Shown: piece after piece, positions 7,476-23,957 of the stretch
How positions within the stretch are numbered: the stretch's first letter is position 1
Layout of the letters: each line of letters starts with the position of its first letter
Source of the DNA: Pseudomonas sp. Fl4BN1
GTDB lineage: Bacteria; Pseudomonadota; Gammaproteobacteria; Pseudomonadales; Pseudomonadaceae
Assembly (NCBI RefSeq): GCF_009908285.1
Contig: NZ_JAAARM010000008.1
Location: forward strand, 1 to 64,000
Length of the DNA stretch: 64,000 nt
Direction of reading: 5' to 3'
Program-made: the position numbers and the translations under genes
The notes under the pieces: model-generated
Told to the model about the DNA's origin: nothing
What the model saw: only the letters and a program-made list of their open reading frames with translations
Databases searched by the model: none

Positions 7476-10400
7476 ATGGCTTACTCATATACTGAGAAAA
7501 AACGTATCCGCAAGGACTTTAGCAAGTTGCCGGACGTCATGGATGTGCCGTACCTCCTGGCCATCCAGCTGGATTCGTATCGTGAATTCTTGCAAGCGGG
7601 AGCGACTAAAGATCAGTTCCGCGACGTGGGCCTGCATGCGGCCTTCAAATCCGTTTTCCCGATCATCAGCTACTCCGGCAATGCTGCGTTGGAGTATGTC
7701 GGTTATCGCCTGGGCGAACCGGCGTTTGATGTTAAAGAATGCGTGTTGCGTGGCGTAACTTACGCCGTACCTTTGCGGGTAAAAGTTCGTCTGATCATTT
7801 TCGACAAAGAATCGTCGAACAAAGCGATCAAGGACATCAAAGAGCAAGAAGTCTACATGGGTGAAATTCCCCTGATGACTGAGAACGGTACCTTCGTAAT
7901 CAACGGTACCGAGCGTGTAATTGTTTCCCAACTGCACCGTTCTCCTGGCGTATTCTTCGACCACGACCGTGGCAAGACGCACAGCTCCGGTAAGCTGCTG
8001 TACTCCGCGCGCATCATTCCTTACCGCGGTTCGTGGTTGGACTTCGAGTTCGACCCGAAAGACTGCGTGTTTGTTCGTATCGACCGTCGTCGCAAATTGC
8101 CTGCTTCGGTGTTGCTGCGTGCGCTGGGCTACACCACTGAAGAAGTGTTGGACGCTTTCTACACCACCAACGTATTCCACGTGAAAGGCGAGACCTTGAG
8201 CCTGGAGCTGGTGCCTCAGCGCCTGCGTGGTGAAATTGCTGTTCTGGATATCCTGGATGACAAGGGCAAGGTTATTGTCGAGCAGGGTCGTCGTATCACC
8301 GCTCGCCACATCAACCAGCTGGAAAAAGCCGGTATCAAGGAATTGGACGTACCTCTGGACTACGTCCTGGGTCGTACCACTGCCAAGGTCATCGTGCACC
8401 CGGCTACCGGCGAGATCCTGGCAGAGTGCAATACCGAGCTGAACACCGAGATCCTGGCAAAAATTGCCAAGTCCCAGGTTGTTCGCATCGAAACTCTGTA
8501 CACCAACGACATCGATTGCGGTCCGTTCGTTTCCGACACTCTGAAGATCGACTCCACCAGCAACCAATTGGAAGCACTGGTCGAGATCTATCGGATGATG
8601 CGTCCTGGCGAGCCGCCAACCAAAGATGCTGCCGAGACTCTGTTCAACAACCTGTTCTTCAGCCCTGAGCGCTATGACCTCTCCGCCGTTGGCCGGATGA
8701 AGTTCAACCGTCGTATCGGTCGTACCGAGATCGAAGGTTCGGGCGTACTGTGCAAAGAAGATATCGTTGCGGTTCTGAAGACTCTGGTCGACATCCGTAA
8801 TGGTAAGGGCATCGTCGACGACATCGACCACTTGGGTAACCGTCGTGTTCGCTGTGTTGGCGAAATGGCCGAGAACCAGTTCCGCGTTGGTCTGGTGCGT
8901 GTTGAGCGTGCGGTCAAAGAACGTCTGTCGATGGCTGAAAGCGAAGGCCTGATGCCGCAAGACTTGATCAATGCCAAGCCAGTGGCTGCGGCAGTGAAAG
9001 AGTTTTTCGGTTCCAGCCAGCTGTCCCAGTTCATGGACCAGAACAACCCGCTGTCCGAGATTACCCACAAGCGTCGTGTCTCTGCACTCGGCCCGGGCGG
9101 TTTGACTCGTGAGCGCGCAGGCTTTGAAGTTCGTGACGTACACCCGACTCACTACGGTCGTGTATGCCCGATTGAAACGCCGGAAGGTCCGAACATCGGT
9201 CTGATCAACTCCTTGGCGGCCTACGCGCGCACCAACCAGTACGGTTTCCTCGAGAGCCCGTACCGTGTGGTGAAAGATGCGCTGGTAACCGACGAGATCG
9301 TGTTCCTGTCCGCTATTGAAGAGGCCGATCACGTGATCGCGCAGGCTTCGGCGACCATGAACGACAAAGGTCATCTGATCGATGAGCTGGTAGCTGTTCG
9401 TCACTTGAACGAATTCACCGTCAAGGCGCCAGAAGACGTCACCTTGATGGACGTGTCGCCGAAGCAGGTAGTTTCGGTTGCTGCGTCGTTGATTCCGTTC
9501 CTCGAGCACGACGACGCCAACCGTGCGTTGATGGGTTCCAACATGCAGCGTCAAGCTGTACCAACCCTGCGTGCTGACAAGCCGCTGGTAGGTACCGGCA
9601 TGGAGCGCAACGTTGCCCGTGACTCCGGCGTTTGCGTCGTGGCTCGTCGTGGCGGCGTGATCGACTCGGTCGATGCCAGTCGTATCGTGGTTCGTGTTGC
9701 CGATGACGAAGTTGAAACTGGTGAAGCCGGTGTCGACATCTACAACCTGACCAAGTACACCCGCTCCAACCAGAACACCTGCATCAACCAGCGTCCATTG
9801 GTTAGCAAAGGTGATCGGGTTCAGCGCAGCGACATCATGGCTGACGGTCCGTCCACCGACATGGGTGAACTGGCTCTGGGTCAGAATATGCGCATCGCGT
9901 TCATGGCGTGGAACGGCTTCAACTTCGAAGACTCCATCTGCCTGTCCGAGCGTGTGGTTCAGGAAGACCGCTTCACCACGATCCACATCCAGGAACTGAC
10001 CTGCGTGGCTCGTGACACCAAGCTTGGCCCAGAGGAAATCACTGCGGACATCCCGAACGTGGGTGAGGCTGCACTGAACAAGCTGGACGAAGCCGGTATT
10101 GTTTATGTAGGTGCTGAAGTTGGCGCAGGCGACATCCTGGTGGGCAAGGTCACTCCGAAAGGCGAGACCCAGCTGACTCCGGAAGAAAAACTGCTGCGTG
10201 CGATCTTCGGTGAAAAGGCCAGCGACGTTAAAGACACTTCCCTGCGCGTTCCTACTGGTACCAAAGGTACTGTCATCGACGTACAGGTCTTCACTCGTGA
10301 CGGTGTAGAACGTGATGCTCGTGCTCTGTCCATCGAGAAGAGCCAGCTCGACGAGATCCGCAAGGACCTCAACGAGGAGTTCCGTATCGTTGAAGGCGCG

Positions 10401-11549
10401 ACTTTCGAGCGTCTGCGTTCCGCTCTGGTCGGTCATAAAGCCGAAGGCGGCGCTGGCCTGAAGAAAGGTCAGGAAATCACCGACGAGGTCCTCGACGGTC
10501 TTGAGCACGGCCAGTGGTTCAAACTGCGCATGGCTGAAGATGCTCTGAACGAGCAGCTCGAGAAGGCCCAGGCCTATATCGTTGATCGCCGCCGTCTGCT
10601 GGACGACAAGTTCGAAGACAAGAAGCGCAAACTGCAGCAGGGCGATGACCTGGCTCCGGGCGTGCTGAAGATCGTCAAGGTCTACCTGGCAATCCGTCGT
10701 CGCATCCAGCCGGGTGACAAGATGGCCGGTCGTCACGGTAACAAGGGTGTGGTCTCCGTGATCATGCCGGTTGAAGACATGCCGCACGATGCCAATGGCA
10801 CCCCGGTCGATGTAGTCCTCAACCCGCTGGGCGTACCTTCGCGTATGAACGTTGGTCAGATTCTCGAAACTCACCTGGGCCTCGCGGCTAAAGGTCTGGG
10901 CGAGAAGATCAACCGCATGGTCGAAGAGCAGCGTAAGGTCGCAGAGCTGCGTACCTTCCTGGACGAGATCTACAACCAGATCGGCGGTCGTAACGAAGAC
11001 CTGGACAGCTTCTCCGACCAGGAGATCCTGGATCTGGCGAAAAACCTGCGCGGCGGCGTACCGATGGCCACTCCGGTGTTCGACGGTGCCAAGGAAAGCG
11101 AAATCAAGGCCATGCTGAAACTGGCAGACTTGCCAGAAAGCGGCCAGATGCAGCTGACCGATGGCCGTACCGGCAACAAGTTCGAGCGTCCAGTTACCGT
11201 TGGCTACATGTACATGCTGAAACTGAACCACTTGGTAGACGACAAGATGCACGCTCGTTCTACCGGTTCGTACAGCCTGGTTACTCAGCAGCCGCTGGGT
11301 GGTAAGGCGCAGTTCGGTGGTCAGCGTTTCGGGGAGATGGAGGTCTGGGCACTGGAAGCATACGGTGCTGCATACACTCTGCAAGAAATGCTCACAGTGA
11401 AGTCGGACGATGTGAACGGTCGTACCAAGATGTACAAAAACATCGTGGACGGCGATCACCGTATGGAGCCGGGCATGCCCGAGTCCTTCAACGTGTTGAT
11501 CAAAGAAATTCGTTCCCTCGGCATCGATATCGATCTGGAAACCGAATAA
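7476..11549 (+). CDS. rpoB: DNA-directed RNA polymerase subunit beta
   Basis: RpoB forms one pincer of the polymerase and much of the active-centre channel and binds rifampicin. The product has 1357 residues, the normal Pseudomonas length, starting [15 protein letters not shown]. The rifampicin region reads [20 protein letters not shown] then [11 protein letters not shown], which is the susceptible wild-type form. Also visible are the catalytic-domain motif [12 protein letters not shown] and the C-terminal clamp [20 protein letters not shown] 7476, 221 bases after rplL. rpoC follows after 64 bases. Confidence 0.98.
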   Translation: MAYSYTEKKRIRKDFSKLPDVMDVPYLLAIQLDSYREFLQAGATKDQFRDVGLHAAFKSVFPIISYSGNAALEYVGYRLGEPAFDVKECVLRGVTYAVPLRVKVRLIIFDKESSNKAIKDIKEQEVYMGEIPLMTENGTFVINGTERVIVSQLHRSPGVFFDHDRGKTHSSGKLLYSARIIPYRGSWLDFEFDPKDCVFVRIDRRRKLPASVLLRALGYTTEEVLDAFYTTNVFHVKGETLSLELVPQRLRGEIAVLDILDDKGKVIVEQGRRITARHINQLEKAGIKELDVPLDYVLGRTTAKVIVHPATGEILAECNTELNTEILAKIAKSQVVRIETLYTNDIDCGPFVSDTLKIDSTSNQLEALVEIYRMMRPGEPPTKDAAETLFNNLFFSPERYDLSAVGRMKFNRRIGRTEIEGSGVLCKEDIVAVLKTLVDIRNGKGIVDDIDHLGNRRVRCVGEMAENQFRVGLVRVERAVKERLSMAESEGLMPQDLINAKPVAAAVKEFFGSSQLSQFMDQNNPLSEITHKRRVSALGPGGLTRERAGFEVRDVHPTHYGRVCPIETPEGPNIGLINSLAAYARTNQYGFLESPYRVVKDALVTDEIVFLSAIEEADHVIAQASATMNDKGHLIDELVAVRHLNEFTVKAPEDVTLMDVSPKQVVSVAASLIPFLEHDDANRALMGSNMQRQAVPTLRADKPLVGTGMERNVARDSGVCVVARRGGVIDSVDASRIVVRVADDEVETGEAGVDIYNLTKYTRSNQNTCINQRPLVSKGDRVQRSDIMADGPSTDMGELALGQNMRIAFMAWNGFNFEDSICLSERVVQEDRFTTIHIQELTCVARDTKLGPEEITADIPNVGEAALNKLDEAGIVYVGAEVGAGDILVGKVTPKGETQLTPEEKLLRAIFGEKASDVKDTSLRVPTGTKGTVIDVQVFTRDGVERDARALSIEKSQLDEIRKDLNEEFRIVEGATFERLRSALVGHKAEGGAGLKKGQEITDEVLDGLEHGQWFKLRMAEDALNEQLEKAQAYIVDRRRLLDDKFEDKKRKLQQGDDLAPGVLKIVKVYLAIRRRIQPGDKMAGRHGNKGVVSVIMPVEDMPHDANGTPVDVVLNPLGVPSRMNVGQILETHLGLAAKGLGEKINRMVEEQRKVAELRTFLDEIYNQIGGRNEDLDSFSDQEILDLAKNLRGGVPMATPVFDGAKESEIKAMLKLADLPESGQMQLTDGRTGNKFERPVTVGYMYMLKLNHLVDDKMHARSTGSYSLVTQQPLGGKAQFGGQRFGEMEVWALEAYGAAYTLQEMLTVKSDDVNGRTKMYKNIVDGDHRMEPGMPESFNVLIKEIRSLGIDIDLETE

Positions 11550-11613
11550 CACGTGACGCGAATCGAGAGCGGGGCAGGATTGCCCGCTCTCTGCTCCGCC
11601 AGGAGGAAAGGCC

Positions 11614-15813
<4,200 letters not shown>

Positions 15814-15908
15814 GTTCTGCGATAGAAAGACTGGGCCCTGGCAGCCCCGTTCGTCGGATCTAGGCAGTTTTGCCTTGGTTCAGCGGAGGGGGAGGTCGGG
15901 GCCTTGCC

Positions 15909-15937
15909 TTGACTGGGGACAAGATCCTCTTTAGACT
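15909..15937 (+). promoter_or_regulatory. Candidate str operon promoter
   Basis: TTGACT (15909-15914) and TAGACT (15932-15937) are separated by 17 bases, about 90 bases before rpsL, within the 215-base gap after rpoC. Position and spacing fit a sigma-70 promoter for rpsL-rpsG-fusA-tufA. I see no terminator-grade hairpin between rpoC and this site. Confidence 0.65.
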
Positions 15938-16028
15938 CTTGTACCCCTAAATTTGGCGGGAATTCGTTCCTGCCATTTTGCTTTTCTTGCAAGACAATAG
16001 CGTCGCAAGACAACAGTGGAGCTAGTAG

Positions 16029-16400
16029 ATGGCAACTATCAACCAGCTGGTACGTCAGCCGCGTAAGCGTATCGTCGAGAAATCCGACGTGCCTGCGCTG
16101 CAGAACTGCCCGCAACGTCGTGGCGTGTGCACTCGCGTGTATACCACTACGCCGAAAAAACCTAACTCGGCACTGCGTAAAGTATGCCGTGTGCGCCTGA
16201 CCAACGGTTTCGAGGTTTCCTCGTACATCGGCGGTGAAGGCCACAACCTGCAAGAGCACAGCGTCGTACTGATTCGTGGCGGCCGTGTAAAAGACTTGCC
16301 AGGTGTTCGTTACCACACCGTTCGCGGCTCCCTGGATACTTCCGGCGTTAAAGGTCGTAACCAAGGTCGTTCGAAGTACGGTACCAAGCGTCCGAAGTAA
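16029..16400 (+). CDS. rpsL: 30S ribosomal protein S12
   Basis: S12 sits at the decoding site and controls accuracy. The 123-residue protein begins [14 protein letters not shown] and contains [11 protein letters not shown] with Lys43 and [12 protein letters not shown] with Lys88. Both are the unmutated residues at positions where substitutions give streptomycin resistance, so the allele looks susceptible. First gene of the str operon; rpsG follows 111 bases later. Confidence 0.98.
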
Positions 16401-16511
16401 TCGGCCGTTTTGCAGTTTTTAATTATATTGAGTCGATAAGAGTAAGGTCGGGCACGCGTCCATTGGATCAACTGTCCCGAGCTAACCTGAAGACCGTTTG
16501 AGGGCTTATCA

Positions 16512-16982
16512 ATGCCAAGACGTCGCGTAGCAGCCAAGCGTGAGATTCTGGACGATCCGAAATACGGAAGCCAGATCCTCGCAAAATTCATGAACCACGT
16601 AATGGAAAGCGGCAAGAAAGCCGTTGCCGAACGTATCGTTTATGGTGCGCTGGAAAAAGTTAAGGAACGCAAGAACAGCGATCCCCTGGAAATCTTCGAG
16701 AAAGCTCTCGACGCCATCGCTCCGCTGGTCGAAGTGAAGTCGCGCCGTGTAGGCGGTGCTACTTACCAGGTTCCGGTCGAAGTTCGTCCGTCCCGTCGTA
16801 ATGCTCTGGCAATGCGCTGGTTGGTAGACTTCGCGCGCAAGCGCGGTGAGAAGTCTATGGCTCTGCGTTTGGCTGGCGAACTGCTGGACGCTGCCGAAGG
16901 CAAGGGTGCTGCAGTTAAGAAGCGTGAAGACGTACACCGTATGGCTGAAGCCAACAAGGCTTTCTCGCACTACCGCTTCTAA
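16512..16982 (+). CDS. rpsG: 30S ribosomal protein S7
   Basis: S7 nucleates assembly of the 30S head and contacts E-site tRNA; in E. coli it represses the str operon by binding the rpsL-rpsG intercistronic RNA. The 156-residue product starts [12 protein letters not shown] and includes the conserved [16 protein letters not shown]. The 111-base gap upstream is long enough for such a regulatory fold, but no fold was tested. fusA begins 30 bases after it. Confidence 0.98.
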   Translation: MPRRRVAAKREILDDPKYGSQILAKFMNHVMESGKKAVAERIVYGALEKVKERKNSDPLEIFEKALDAIAPLVEVKSRRVGGATYQVPVEVRPSRRNALAMRWLVDFARKRGEKSMALRLAGELLDAAEGKGAAVKKREDVHRMAEANKAFSHYRF

Positions 16983-17012
16983 TATCAGCATCATTCAATT
17001 TGCGAGGGCTTT

Positions 17013-19160
17013 ATGGCTCGTACTACAGCAATCAACCGCTACCGTAACATTGGTATCTGTGCCCACGTTGACGCGGGCAAGACTACCACTACCGAGCGGA
17101 TCCTGTTTTACACAGGTCTCAGCCATAAGATGGGTGAGGTGCATGACGGCGCTGCTACCACAGACTGGATGGTGCAGGAGCAGGAGCGTGGTATTACCAT
17201 TACCTCCGCTGCTGTAACTACTTTCTGGAAGGGTTCGCGCGGCCAATTCGATAACTATCGTGTAAACGTTATCGATACCCCGGGCCACGTTGACTTCACC
17301 ATTGAAGTAGAGCGTTCGCTGCGCGTACTCGACGGTGCGGTCGTTGTGTTCTGCGGTACTTCCGGTGTTGAGCCTCAGTCTGAAACCGTATGGCGTCAAG
17401 CCAACAAATACGGCGTTCCACGTATTGTTTACGTGAACAAGATGGACCGTGCTGGTGCTAACTTCCTGCGCGTTGTTGGTCAGATCAAGAACCGTCTGGG
17501 TCACACCCCGGTTCCTGTTCAGCTGGCTATCGGCTCTGAAGATAACTTCGAAGGTCAGGTTGATCTGATCAAGATGAAGGCTATCTACTGGAACGACGAC
17601 GACAAAGGTACTACTTATCGCGAGGAAGAAATTCCTGCCGATATGCTGGACCTGGCTAACGAGTGGCGCTCCAACATGGTTGAAGCTGCTGCTGAAGCCA
17701 ACGAAGAGCTGATGAACAAGTACCTTGAAGAAGGTGACCTGACTGTCGAAGAGATCAAGGCCGGCCTGCGTGCGCGCACCCTGGCTAGCGAGATCGTTCC
17801 GGCTGTCTGCGGTTCTTCGTTCAAGAACAAGGGTGTTCCCCTGGTTCTCGACGCCGTTATCGACTTCCTGCCTGCTCCTACCGAGATCCCAGCGATCAAA
17901 GGTATCCACCCGGATCTCATCGAGAAGCCGAAGGAAGAGCTGGTAGAAGCGGATTACGACGAGCGTCATGCTGACGATTCGGAACCGTTCTCGGCTCTGG
18001 CATTCAAGATCGCTACTGACCCGTTCGTTGGTACTCTGACTTTCGTGCGCGTTTACTCGGGCTTCCTGAGCTCGGGCGACTCCGTGATCAACTCGGTCAA
18101 GGGCAAGAAAGAGCGCGTTGGTCGTATGGTGCAGATGCACGCCAACCAGCGTGAAGAGATCAAGGAAGTACGTGCAGGCGACATCGCTGCCCTGATCGGC
18201 ATGAAGGACGTCACCACTGGTGACACTCTGTGCGATCTCGACAAGCAGATCATTCTTGAGCGTATGGACTTCCCTGAGCCTGTGATTTCGGTAGCGGTAG
18301 AGCCGAAAACCAAGCAGGACCAGGAAAAGATGGGTATCGCACTGGGCAAGCTGGCTCAGGAAGACCCGTCGTTCCGCGTCAAGACCGACGAAGAGACTGG
18401 TCAGACCATCATCTCTGGTATGGGCGAGCTGCACCTGGATATCCTTGTTGATCGTATGCGTCGTGAATTCAACGTTGAGGCCAACATCGGTAAGCCGCAG
18501 GTTTCGTACCGCGAGAAGATCAGCAAGAGCAACATTGAGATCGAAGGCAAGTTCGTTCGTCAATCTGGCGGTCGCGGTCAATTCGGTCACTGCTGGATCC
18601 GTTTCTCGGAGCCGGACGTCGATGCGAACGGCAACATCACCGAAGGTCTGGTCTTCACCAACGAAGTTGTTGGTGGTGTGGTTCCTAAGGAATACATCCC
18701 GGCTATCCAGAAGGGTATCGAAGAGCAGATGAAGAACGGCATCGTTGCCGGTTATCCGCTGATCGGCCTGAAGGCTACCGTGTTCGATGGTTCCTACCAT
18801 GACGTCGACTCCAACGAGATGGCGTTCAAGGTGGCAGCCTCCATGGCGACCAAGCAGCTGGCCCAGAAGGGTGGCGGTGTTGTGCTTGAGCCGATCATGA
18901 AGGTTGAAGTAGTAACCCCAGAGGACTACATGGGTGACGTGATGGGTGACCTGAACCGTCGTCGTGGTCTGATTCAGGGTATGGATGACTCGGTGTCCGG
19001 CAAGGTTATCCGTGCTGAAGTGCCGCTGGGTGAAATGTTCGGTTATGCAACTGACGTTCGTTCCATGTCTCAGGGTCGCGCGAGCTACTCCATGGAATTC
19101 TCCAAATACGCCGAAGCTCCGTCGAACATCGTCGAAGCTCTCGTTAAAAAACAAGGCTGA
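17013..19160 (+). CDS. fusA: Elongation factor G
   Basis: EF-G is the GTPase that moves tRNA and mRNA after peptide transfer and helps recycle ribosomes. The 715-residue protein has G1 AHVDAGKTT (near residue 17), RGITITSAA switch, [13 protein letters not shown], and the domain IV-V sequences [12 protein letters not shown] and [13 protein letters not shown] 17013 lies 30 bases after rpsG. tufA follows after 34 bases. Confidence 0.98.
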   Translation: MARTTAINRYRNIGICAHVDAGKTTTTERILFYTGLSHKMGEVHDGAATTDWMVQEQERGITITSAAVTTFWKGSRGQFDNYRVNVIDTPGHVDFTIEVERSLRVLDGAVVVFCGTSGVEPQSETVWRQANKYGVPRIVYVNKMDRAGANFLRVVGQIKNRLGHTPVPVQLAIGSEDNFEGQVDLIKMKAIYWNDDDKGTTYREEEIPADMLDLANEWRSNMVEAAAEANEELMNKYLEEGDLTVEEIKAGLRARTLASEIVPAVCGSSFKNKGVPLVLDAVIDFLPAPTEIPAIKGIHPDLIEKPKEELVEADYDERHADDSEPFSALAFKIATDPFVGTLTFVRVYSGFLSSGDSVINSVKGKKERVGRMVQMHANQREEIKEVRAGDIAALIGMKDVTTGDTLCDLDKQIILERMDFPEPVISVAVEPKTKQDQEKMGIALGKLAQEDPSFRVKTDEETGQTIISGMGELHLDILVDRMRREFNVEANIGKPQVSYREKISKSNIEIEGKFVRQSGGRGQFGHCWIRFSEPDVDANGNITEGLVFTNEVVGGVVPKEYIPAIQKGIEEQMKNGIVAGYPLIGLKATVFDGSYHDVDSNEMAFKVAASMATKQLAQKGGGVVLEPIMKVEVVTPEDYMGDVMGDLNRRRGLIQGMDDSVSGKVIRAEVPLGEMFGYATDVRSMSQGRASYSMEFSKYAEAPSNIVEALVKKQG

Positions 19161-19194
19161 TTCAGTCTCCCCTTTAGGCTAGGAGTTAATTGTC

Positions 19195-20388
19195 GTGGCT
19201 AAAGAAAAATTTGAACGTAAAAAACCGCACGTCAACGTTGGCACCATCGGTCACGTTGACCACGGTAAAACCACTCTGACTGCTGCTCTGACTCGCGTTT
19301 GTTCCGAAGTTTTCGGTTCGGCCAAGGTTGACTTCGACAAGATCGATAGCGCCCCGGAAGAGAAAGCTCGTGGTATCACCATCAACACTTCTCACGTTGA
19401 ATACGATTCGGCCGTGCGTCACTACGCGCACGTTGACTGCCCAGGTCACGCCGACTACGTAAAAAACATGATCACCGGTGCTGCCCAGATGGATGGTGCG
19501 ATCCTGGTTTGCTCGGCCGCTGATGGTCCGATGCCACAGACTCGTGAGCACATCCTGCTGTCCCGTCAGGTAGGCGTTCCGTACATCGTTGTCTTCCTGA
19601 ACAAGGCTGACATGGTTGACGACGCTGAGCTGCTGGAACTGGTTGAGATGGAAGTTCGCGACCTGCTGAGCACTTACGACTTCCCAGGTGATGACACTCC
19701 AATCATCATCGGTTCGGCTCTGATGGCTCTGAACGGCCAAGACGACAACGAAATGGGTACCACCGCTGTTAAGCGTCTGGTAGAGACTCTGGACACCTAC
19801 ATCCCAGAGCCAGAGCGTGCAATCGACAAGCCGTTCCTGATGCCAATCGAAGACGTATTCTCGATCTCGGGTCGCGGTACTGTTGTGACTGGTCGTGTTG
19901 AGCGTGGCGTTGTTCGCATTCAGGAAGAAGTTGAGATCGTTGGTCTGCGCGATACTCAGAAAACTACCTGCACCGGCGTTGAGATGTTCCGCAAGCTGCT
20001 TGACGAAGGTCGTGCTGGCGAGAACTGCGGCGTACTGCTGCGCGGCACCAAGCGTGACGATGTTGAGCGTGGCCAGGTTCTGGTTAAGCCAGGCACCGTT
20101 AAGCCGCACACCAAGTTCACCGCAGAAGTATATGTTCTGAGCAAAGAAGAAGGCGGTCGTCATACTCCGTTCTTCAAAGGCTACCGTCCACAGTTCTACT
20201 TCCGTACTACTGACGTGACTGGTAACTGCGAGCTGCCAGAAGGCGTTGAAATGGTAATGCCAGGTGATAACATCCAAATGGTTGTTACCCTGATCAAAAC
20301 CATCGCGATGGAAGATGGTCTGCGTTTCGCTATTCGTGAAGGCGGTCGTACCGTCGGCGCTGGCGTCGTAGCCAAAGTCATCGAGTAA
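19195..20388 (+). CDS. tufA: Elongation factor Tu (copy A)
   Basis: Second EF-Tu gene, last of the str operon. The 397-residue product is identical in sequence to that of tufB at 2583-3776, with the same [13 protein letters not shown] and NKAD motifs. Unlike tufB it starts with GTG (19195), after the ribosome site AGGAG. The two genes differ at roughly 20 synonymous positions, about half within the first 100 bases, which suggests ongoing gene conversion over the rest. A terminator follows directly. Confidence 0.98.
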   Translation: MAKEKFERKKPHVNVGTIGHVDHGKTTLTAALTRVCSEVFGSAKVDFDKIDSAPEEKARGITINTSHVEYDSAVRHYAHVDCPGHADYVKNMITGAAQMDGAILVCSAADGPMPQTREHILLSRQVGVPYIVVFLNKADMVDDAELLELVEMEVRDLLSTYDFPGDDTPIIIGSALMALNGQDDNEMGTTAVKRLVETLDTYIPEPERAIDKPFLMPIEDVFSISGRGTVVTGRVERGVVRIQEEVEIVGLRDTQKTTCTGVEMFRKLLDEGRAGENCGVLLRGTKRDDVERGQVLVKPGTVKPHTKFTAEVYVLSKEEGGRHTPFFKGYRPQFYFRTTDVTGNCELPEGVEMVMPGDNIQMVVTLIKTIAMEDGLRFAIREGGRTVGAGVVAKVIE

Positions 20389-20406
20389 TCGACGACTCAT
20401 AAAGAG

Positions 20407-20430
20407 GCCCCCGCTTGCGGGGGCTTTTTT
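20407..20430 (+). terminator. tufA / str operon terminator
   Basis: GCCCCCGC (20407-20414) and GCGGGGGC (20417-20424) form a compact GC-rich hairpin followed by six Ts, 18 bases after the tufA stop. Confidence 0.92.
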
Positions 20431-20436
20431 ATTGGG

Positions 20437-20465
20437 TTGACACTCTGTGGGGCCGTCTATAGAAT
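20437..20465 (+). promoter_or_regulatory. S10 operon promoter
   Basis: Consensus TTGACA (20437-20442) and TAGAAT (20460-20465) with a 17-base spacer, immediately after the tufA terminator and about 65 bases before rpsJ. The leader between is short, so the long L4-bound S10 leader known from E. coli is not present in that form. Confidence 0.85.
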
Positions 20466-20528
20466 TGCGCCTCCTTTTAACGGGCGTATTGCGTCCGGTG
20501 GGAATAGCAGCCTGGAGTCTGAAATCCA

Positions 20529-20840
20529 ATGCAAAATCAGCAAATCCGTATCAGGTTGAAGGCTTTTGACCATCGCCTGATCGACCAATCCACCCAGGAA
20601 ATCGTGGAAACCGCGAAACGTACTGGTGCTCAAGTGCGTGGTCCAATTCCACTGCCTACCCGTAAAGAGCGGTTCACCGTTCTGGTCTCCCCGCACGTCA
20701 ACAAAGACGCGCGTGACCAGTACGAGATCCGCACTCATAAGCGCGTACTGGACATCGTCCAGCCAACGGATAAAACCGTTGATGCACTTATGAAGCTTGA
20801 TCTTGCGGCAGGTGTGGAAGTGCAGATCAGCCTCGGCTAA
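20529..20840 (+). CDS. rpsJ: 30S ribosomal protein S10
   Basis: S10 (NusE) is part of the 30S head and also of the NusA/NusB/NusG antitermination complex that links transcription to translation. The 103-residue protein starts [15 protein letters not shown] and contains [17 protein letters not shown]. First gene of the S10 operon, whose order here is rpsJ-rplC-rplD-rplW-rplB-rpsS-rplV-rpsC-rplP-rpmC-rpsQ. It is followed by an 80-base gap before rplC. Confidence 0.98.
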
Positions 20841-20920
20841 GACTCGGTCTTAGTCGTGTAACGCTCTGAAATGGGCGGCCATAGCGGGTGAAAGCCCCGT
20901 ACACTCATGAGGTTTACAAC

Positions 20921-21556
20921 ATGACTATTGGTGTAGTCGGTCGTAAATGCGGTATGACCCGTATTTTCACCGAAGAAGGTGTCTCCATTCCGGTCACGGT
21001 CATTGAGATCGAGCCGAATCGCGTCACCCAGTTCAAAACTGAAGAAACCGATGGCTATCGTGCAGTGCAAGTCACTGTAGGTGAGCGTCGTGCTTCGCGT
21101 GTGACTGCTGCTCAAGCAGGTCACTTCGCTAAAGCCAACGTTGCAGCTGGTCGTACTGTTATGGAATTCCGTCTTGAAGAAGGCGAGTACCAGGCAGGCG
21201 ATCTGATCAACGCTGAAATCTTCGCCGCTGGTCAGCTGGTTGATGTAACCGGTCAGTCCAAAGGTAAAGGCTTCCAGGGTACGATCAAGCGTTGGAATTT
21301 CCGTGGCCAAGACAACACTCACGGTAACTCCGTTTCCCACCGCGTCCCGGGCTCTATTGGCCAGTGCCAGACTCCTGGTCGTGTATTCAAGGGCAAAAAA
21401 ATGTCCGGTCATATGGGCGCTGAGCGCGTGACCGTGCAGTCCCTCGAAGTAGTGCGCGTCGACGCTGAACGCAATCTGTTGTTGGTCAAGGGTGCTGTTC
21501 CTGGCGCTACTGGCGGCAACCTGGTTGTACGTCCGGCGGCCAAGGCTCGCGGTTAA
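20921..21556 (+). CDS. rplC: 50S ribosomal protein L3
   Basis: L3 is an early assembly protein whose long loop reaches the peptidyl-transferase centre. The 211-residue protein starts [19 protein letters not shown] 20921 is preferred to an upstream in-frame start at 20888, which adds a non-conserved 11-residue extension. The conserved [20 protein letters not shown] motif, including the glutamine region methylated by PrmB, is present. rplD begins 12 bases later. Confidence 0.97.
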   Translation: MTIGVVGRKCGMTRIFTEEGVSIPVTVIEIEPNRVTQFKTEETDGYRAVQVTVGERRASRVTAAQAGHFAKANVAAGRTVMEFRLEEGEYQAGDLINAEIFAAGQLVDVTGQSKGKGFQGTIKRWNFRGQDNTHGNSVSHRVPGSIGQCQTPGRVFKGKKMSGHMGAERVTVQSLEVVRVDAERNLLLVKGAVPGATGGNLVVRPAAKARG

Positions 21557-21568
21557 GGGGAAGCTGAC

Positions 21569-22171
21569 ATGCAATTAAATGTAAATGACGCTCAAGCGAT
21601 CGAAGTTTCCGAACTGACATTTGGCGGCGAATTCAACGAGACGCTGGTTCACCAAGCAGTCGTGGCCTACATGGCCGGCGGCCGTCAAGGTAGCAAGCAG
21701 CAAAAGACCCGTTCCGACGTTCGTGGTGGCGGTAAGCGCCCTTGGCGTCAGAAAGGTACTGGCCGTGCTCGTGCCGGTACTATCCGTAGCCCAATCTGGC
21801 GTGGCGGCGGTACCACTTTCGCAGCTCGTCCACAGGATCACTCGCAGAAGCTCAACAAGAAGATGTATCGCGCAGCAATGCGTTCCATCCTCGCTGAGCT
21901 GGTACGTACTGATCGCCTGGTCGTGGTTCAGGATTTCGCTGTTGAAACTCCGAAAACCAAAGATCTGCTGGGCAAGCTGAACAACATGAGCCTGACCGAC
22001 GTTCTGATCGTGTCGGACGCTGTTGATCAGAACCTGTACCTGGCTGCTCGTAACCTGCCACACGTTGATGTACGCGACGTGCAGGGTTCCGATCCAGTTA
22101 GTCTGATCGCATACGACAAAGTGTTGATCACTGTGTCGGCCGTGAAGAAATTCGAGGAGCTGCTGGGATGA
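21569..22171 (+). CDS. rplD: 50S ribosomal protein L4
   Basis: L4 lines the peptide exit tunnel and in E. coli represses the S10 operon. The 200-residue protein has the extended loop [20 protein letters not shown] that enters the tunnel near the macrolide site, and the globular Rossmann-like remainder. Its last codons overlap the rplW start by four bases, so translation is coupled. Confidence 0.98.
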
Positions 22172-22467
22172 ACCAGGAACGCGTATTTAAAGTTCTGCTT
22201 GGCCCGCACGTTTCCGAGAAGGCTACGGTTCTGGCAGACAAGAAAGGCCAGTTCGTTTTCAAGGTTGCTACTGATGCAACCAAGCTGGAAATCAAGAAGG
22301 CCGTCGAAAGCCTGTTCAGCGTGAAAGTGGAACGTGTTACTACCCTGAATGTTCTGGGTAAGAGCAAGCGTACCGCTCGCGGTCTGGGCAAGCGTAATGA
22401 CTGGAAGAAGGCAGTTATCTCCCTTCAGCCAGGCCAAGATCTCGATTTCAGCAGCAGTGCTGAGTAA
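22168..22467 (+). CDS. rplW: 50S ribosomal protein L23
   Basis: L23 lies at the tunnel exit and docks trigger factor and the signal recognition particle. The 99-residue product begins [18 protein letters not shown] and carries the RNA-contacting loop with [19 protein letters not shown]. Overlaps rplD by four bases; rplB is 14 bases downstream. Confidence 0.98.
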
Positions 22468-22481
22468 GGAAGGGGTGCATC

Positions 22482-23306
22482 ATGGCAATCGTTAAATGCA
22501 AACCGACTTCCCCTGGCCGCCGTTTTGTGGTCAAGGTGGTCAACCAGGAGCTGCATAAAGGCGCTCCTCACGCACCGCTGCTCGAGAAGAAATCGAAGTC
22601 TGGTGGTCGTAACAACAATGGCCGTATTACCACTCGTCACATCGGTGGTGGTCATAAGCAGCATTACCGTCTGGTCGACTTCCGTCGCAACGACAAAGAT
22701 GGCATCTCTGCCACTGTCGAGCGTATCGAATACGATCCAAACCGTACTGCTCACATCGCTCTGCTGCTGTACGCAGATGGCGAGCGTCGCTACATCATCG
22801 CCCCTAAAGGCGTGAGCGCTGGCGACCAGCTGATCGCAGGTGCTCTGGCACCGATCAAGCCGGGCAACGCTCTGCAGCTGCGTAATATTCCAGTTGGTAG
22901 CACCGTACACGGCATCGAACTGAAGCCAGGTAAAGGCGCGCAAATCGCTCGTTCGGCTGGTGCTTCGGCTCAGCTGGTCGCTCGTGAAGGTGTCTACGTG
23001 ACCCTGCGTCTGCGTTCTGGTGAGATGCGTAAAGTGCTGGCTGAATGCCGCGCGACCTTGGGTGAAGTCTCGAACTCCGAGCACAGCCTGCGTTCGCTGG
23101 GTAAAGCTGGTGCCAAACGCTGGCGTGGCGTTCGCCCAACCGTTCGTGGTGTTGCCATGAACCCGGTTGACCACCCACATGGTGGTGGTGAAGGTCGTAC
23201 CTCTGGTGGTCGTCATCCGGTATCGCCATGGGGCTTCCCGACTAAGGGCGCGAAGACTCGTGGTAATAAGCGTACCGACAAAATGATCGTCCGTCGTCGC
23301 AAGTAA
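22482..23306 (+). CDS. rplB: 50S ribosomal protein L2
   Basis: L2 is a core 23S rRNA-binding protein needed for subunit joining and peptidyl-transferase activity. The 274-residue protein contains [19 protein letters not shown] and, near the C-terminus, [14 protein letters not shown], whose histidine is important for activity. It lies between rplW and rpsS with gaps of 14 and 16 bases. Confidence 0.98.
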   Translation: MAIVKCKPTSPGRRFVVKVVNQELHKGAPHAPLLEKKSKSGGRNNNGRITTRHIGGGHKQHYRLVDFRRNDKDGISATVERIEYDPNRTAHIALLLYADGERRYIIAPKGVSAGDQLIAGALAPIKPGNALQLRNIPVGSTVHGIELKPGKGAQIARSAGASAQLVAREGVYVTLRLRSGEMRKVLAECRATLGEVSNSEHSLRSLGKAGAKRWRGVRPTVRGVAMNPVDHPHGGGEGRTSGGRHPVSPWGFPTKGAKTRGNKRTDKMIVRRRK

Positions 23307-23322
23307 ATAGAGGGATACGACA

Positions 23323-23598
23323 GTGCCACGTTCTCTGAAAAAAGGTCCTTTTATTGATCTTCACCTACTGAAGAAGATCGAAGTGGCGGCGGAAAAGAAC
23401 GATCGCAAACCAGTTAAGACCTGGTCGCGCCGTTCTATGATCCTGCCACAAATGGTCGGTCTGACCATTGCTGTGCATAACGGTCGTCAACATGTTCCAG
23501 TTCTCGTGAACGAAGACATGGTCGGCCACAAACTGGGCGAGTTCGCCGGTACCCGTACATATCGCGGGCACGTGGCTGACAAGAAAGCCAAGCGTTAA
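23323..23598 (+). CDS. rpsS: 30S ribosomal protein S19
   Basis: S19 sits on the 30S head and forms a bridge to the 50S subunit through contacts with S13. The 91-residue product starts [18 protein letters not shown] from GTG 23323 and ends with the basic tail [14 protein letters not shown]. rplV begins 13 bases after its stop. Confidence 0.97.
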   Translation: MPRSLKKGPFIDLHLLKKIEVAAEKNDRKPVKTWSRRSMILPQMVGLTIAVHNGRQHVPVLVNEDMVGHKLGEFAGTRTYRGHVADKKAKR

Positions 23599-23611
23599 GG
23601 GGTAAGGAACG

Positions 23612-23944
23612 ATGGAAGTAGCCGCTAAGTTGTCGGGCGCTCGAATCTCCGCCCAGAAAGCCCGCTTGGTCGCCGACCAGATCCGCGGGAAGAAGGTGGG
23701 CGAAGCGCTCAACCTGTTGGCTTTCAGCAGTAAGAAAGCCGCCGAGATCATGAAGAAAGTGCTGGAGTCGGCCGTAGCCAACGCCGAGCATAACGAAGGC
23801 GCAGACGTTGATGACCTGAAGGTCTCCACCGTTTTCGTCAACGAAGGGCGTTCGCTGAAGCGCATCATGCCACGTGCCAAAGGCCGTGCTGATCGCATCG
23901 TCAAGCGGTCTTGCCATATCACTGTCAAGGTTGCTGACAAGTAA
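23612..23944 (+). CDS. rplV: 50S ribosomal protein L22
   Basis: L22 spans the large subunit with a long hairpin that narrows the exit tunnel near L4, where changes can give macrolide resistance. The 110-residue protein has [20 protein letters not shown] at the N-terminus and the loop [18 protein letters not shown]. No insertion or deletion is evident in the loop. rpsC begins 13 bases on. Confidence 0.98.
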
Positions 23945-23957
23945 CGGAGTCGAAGAG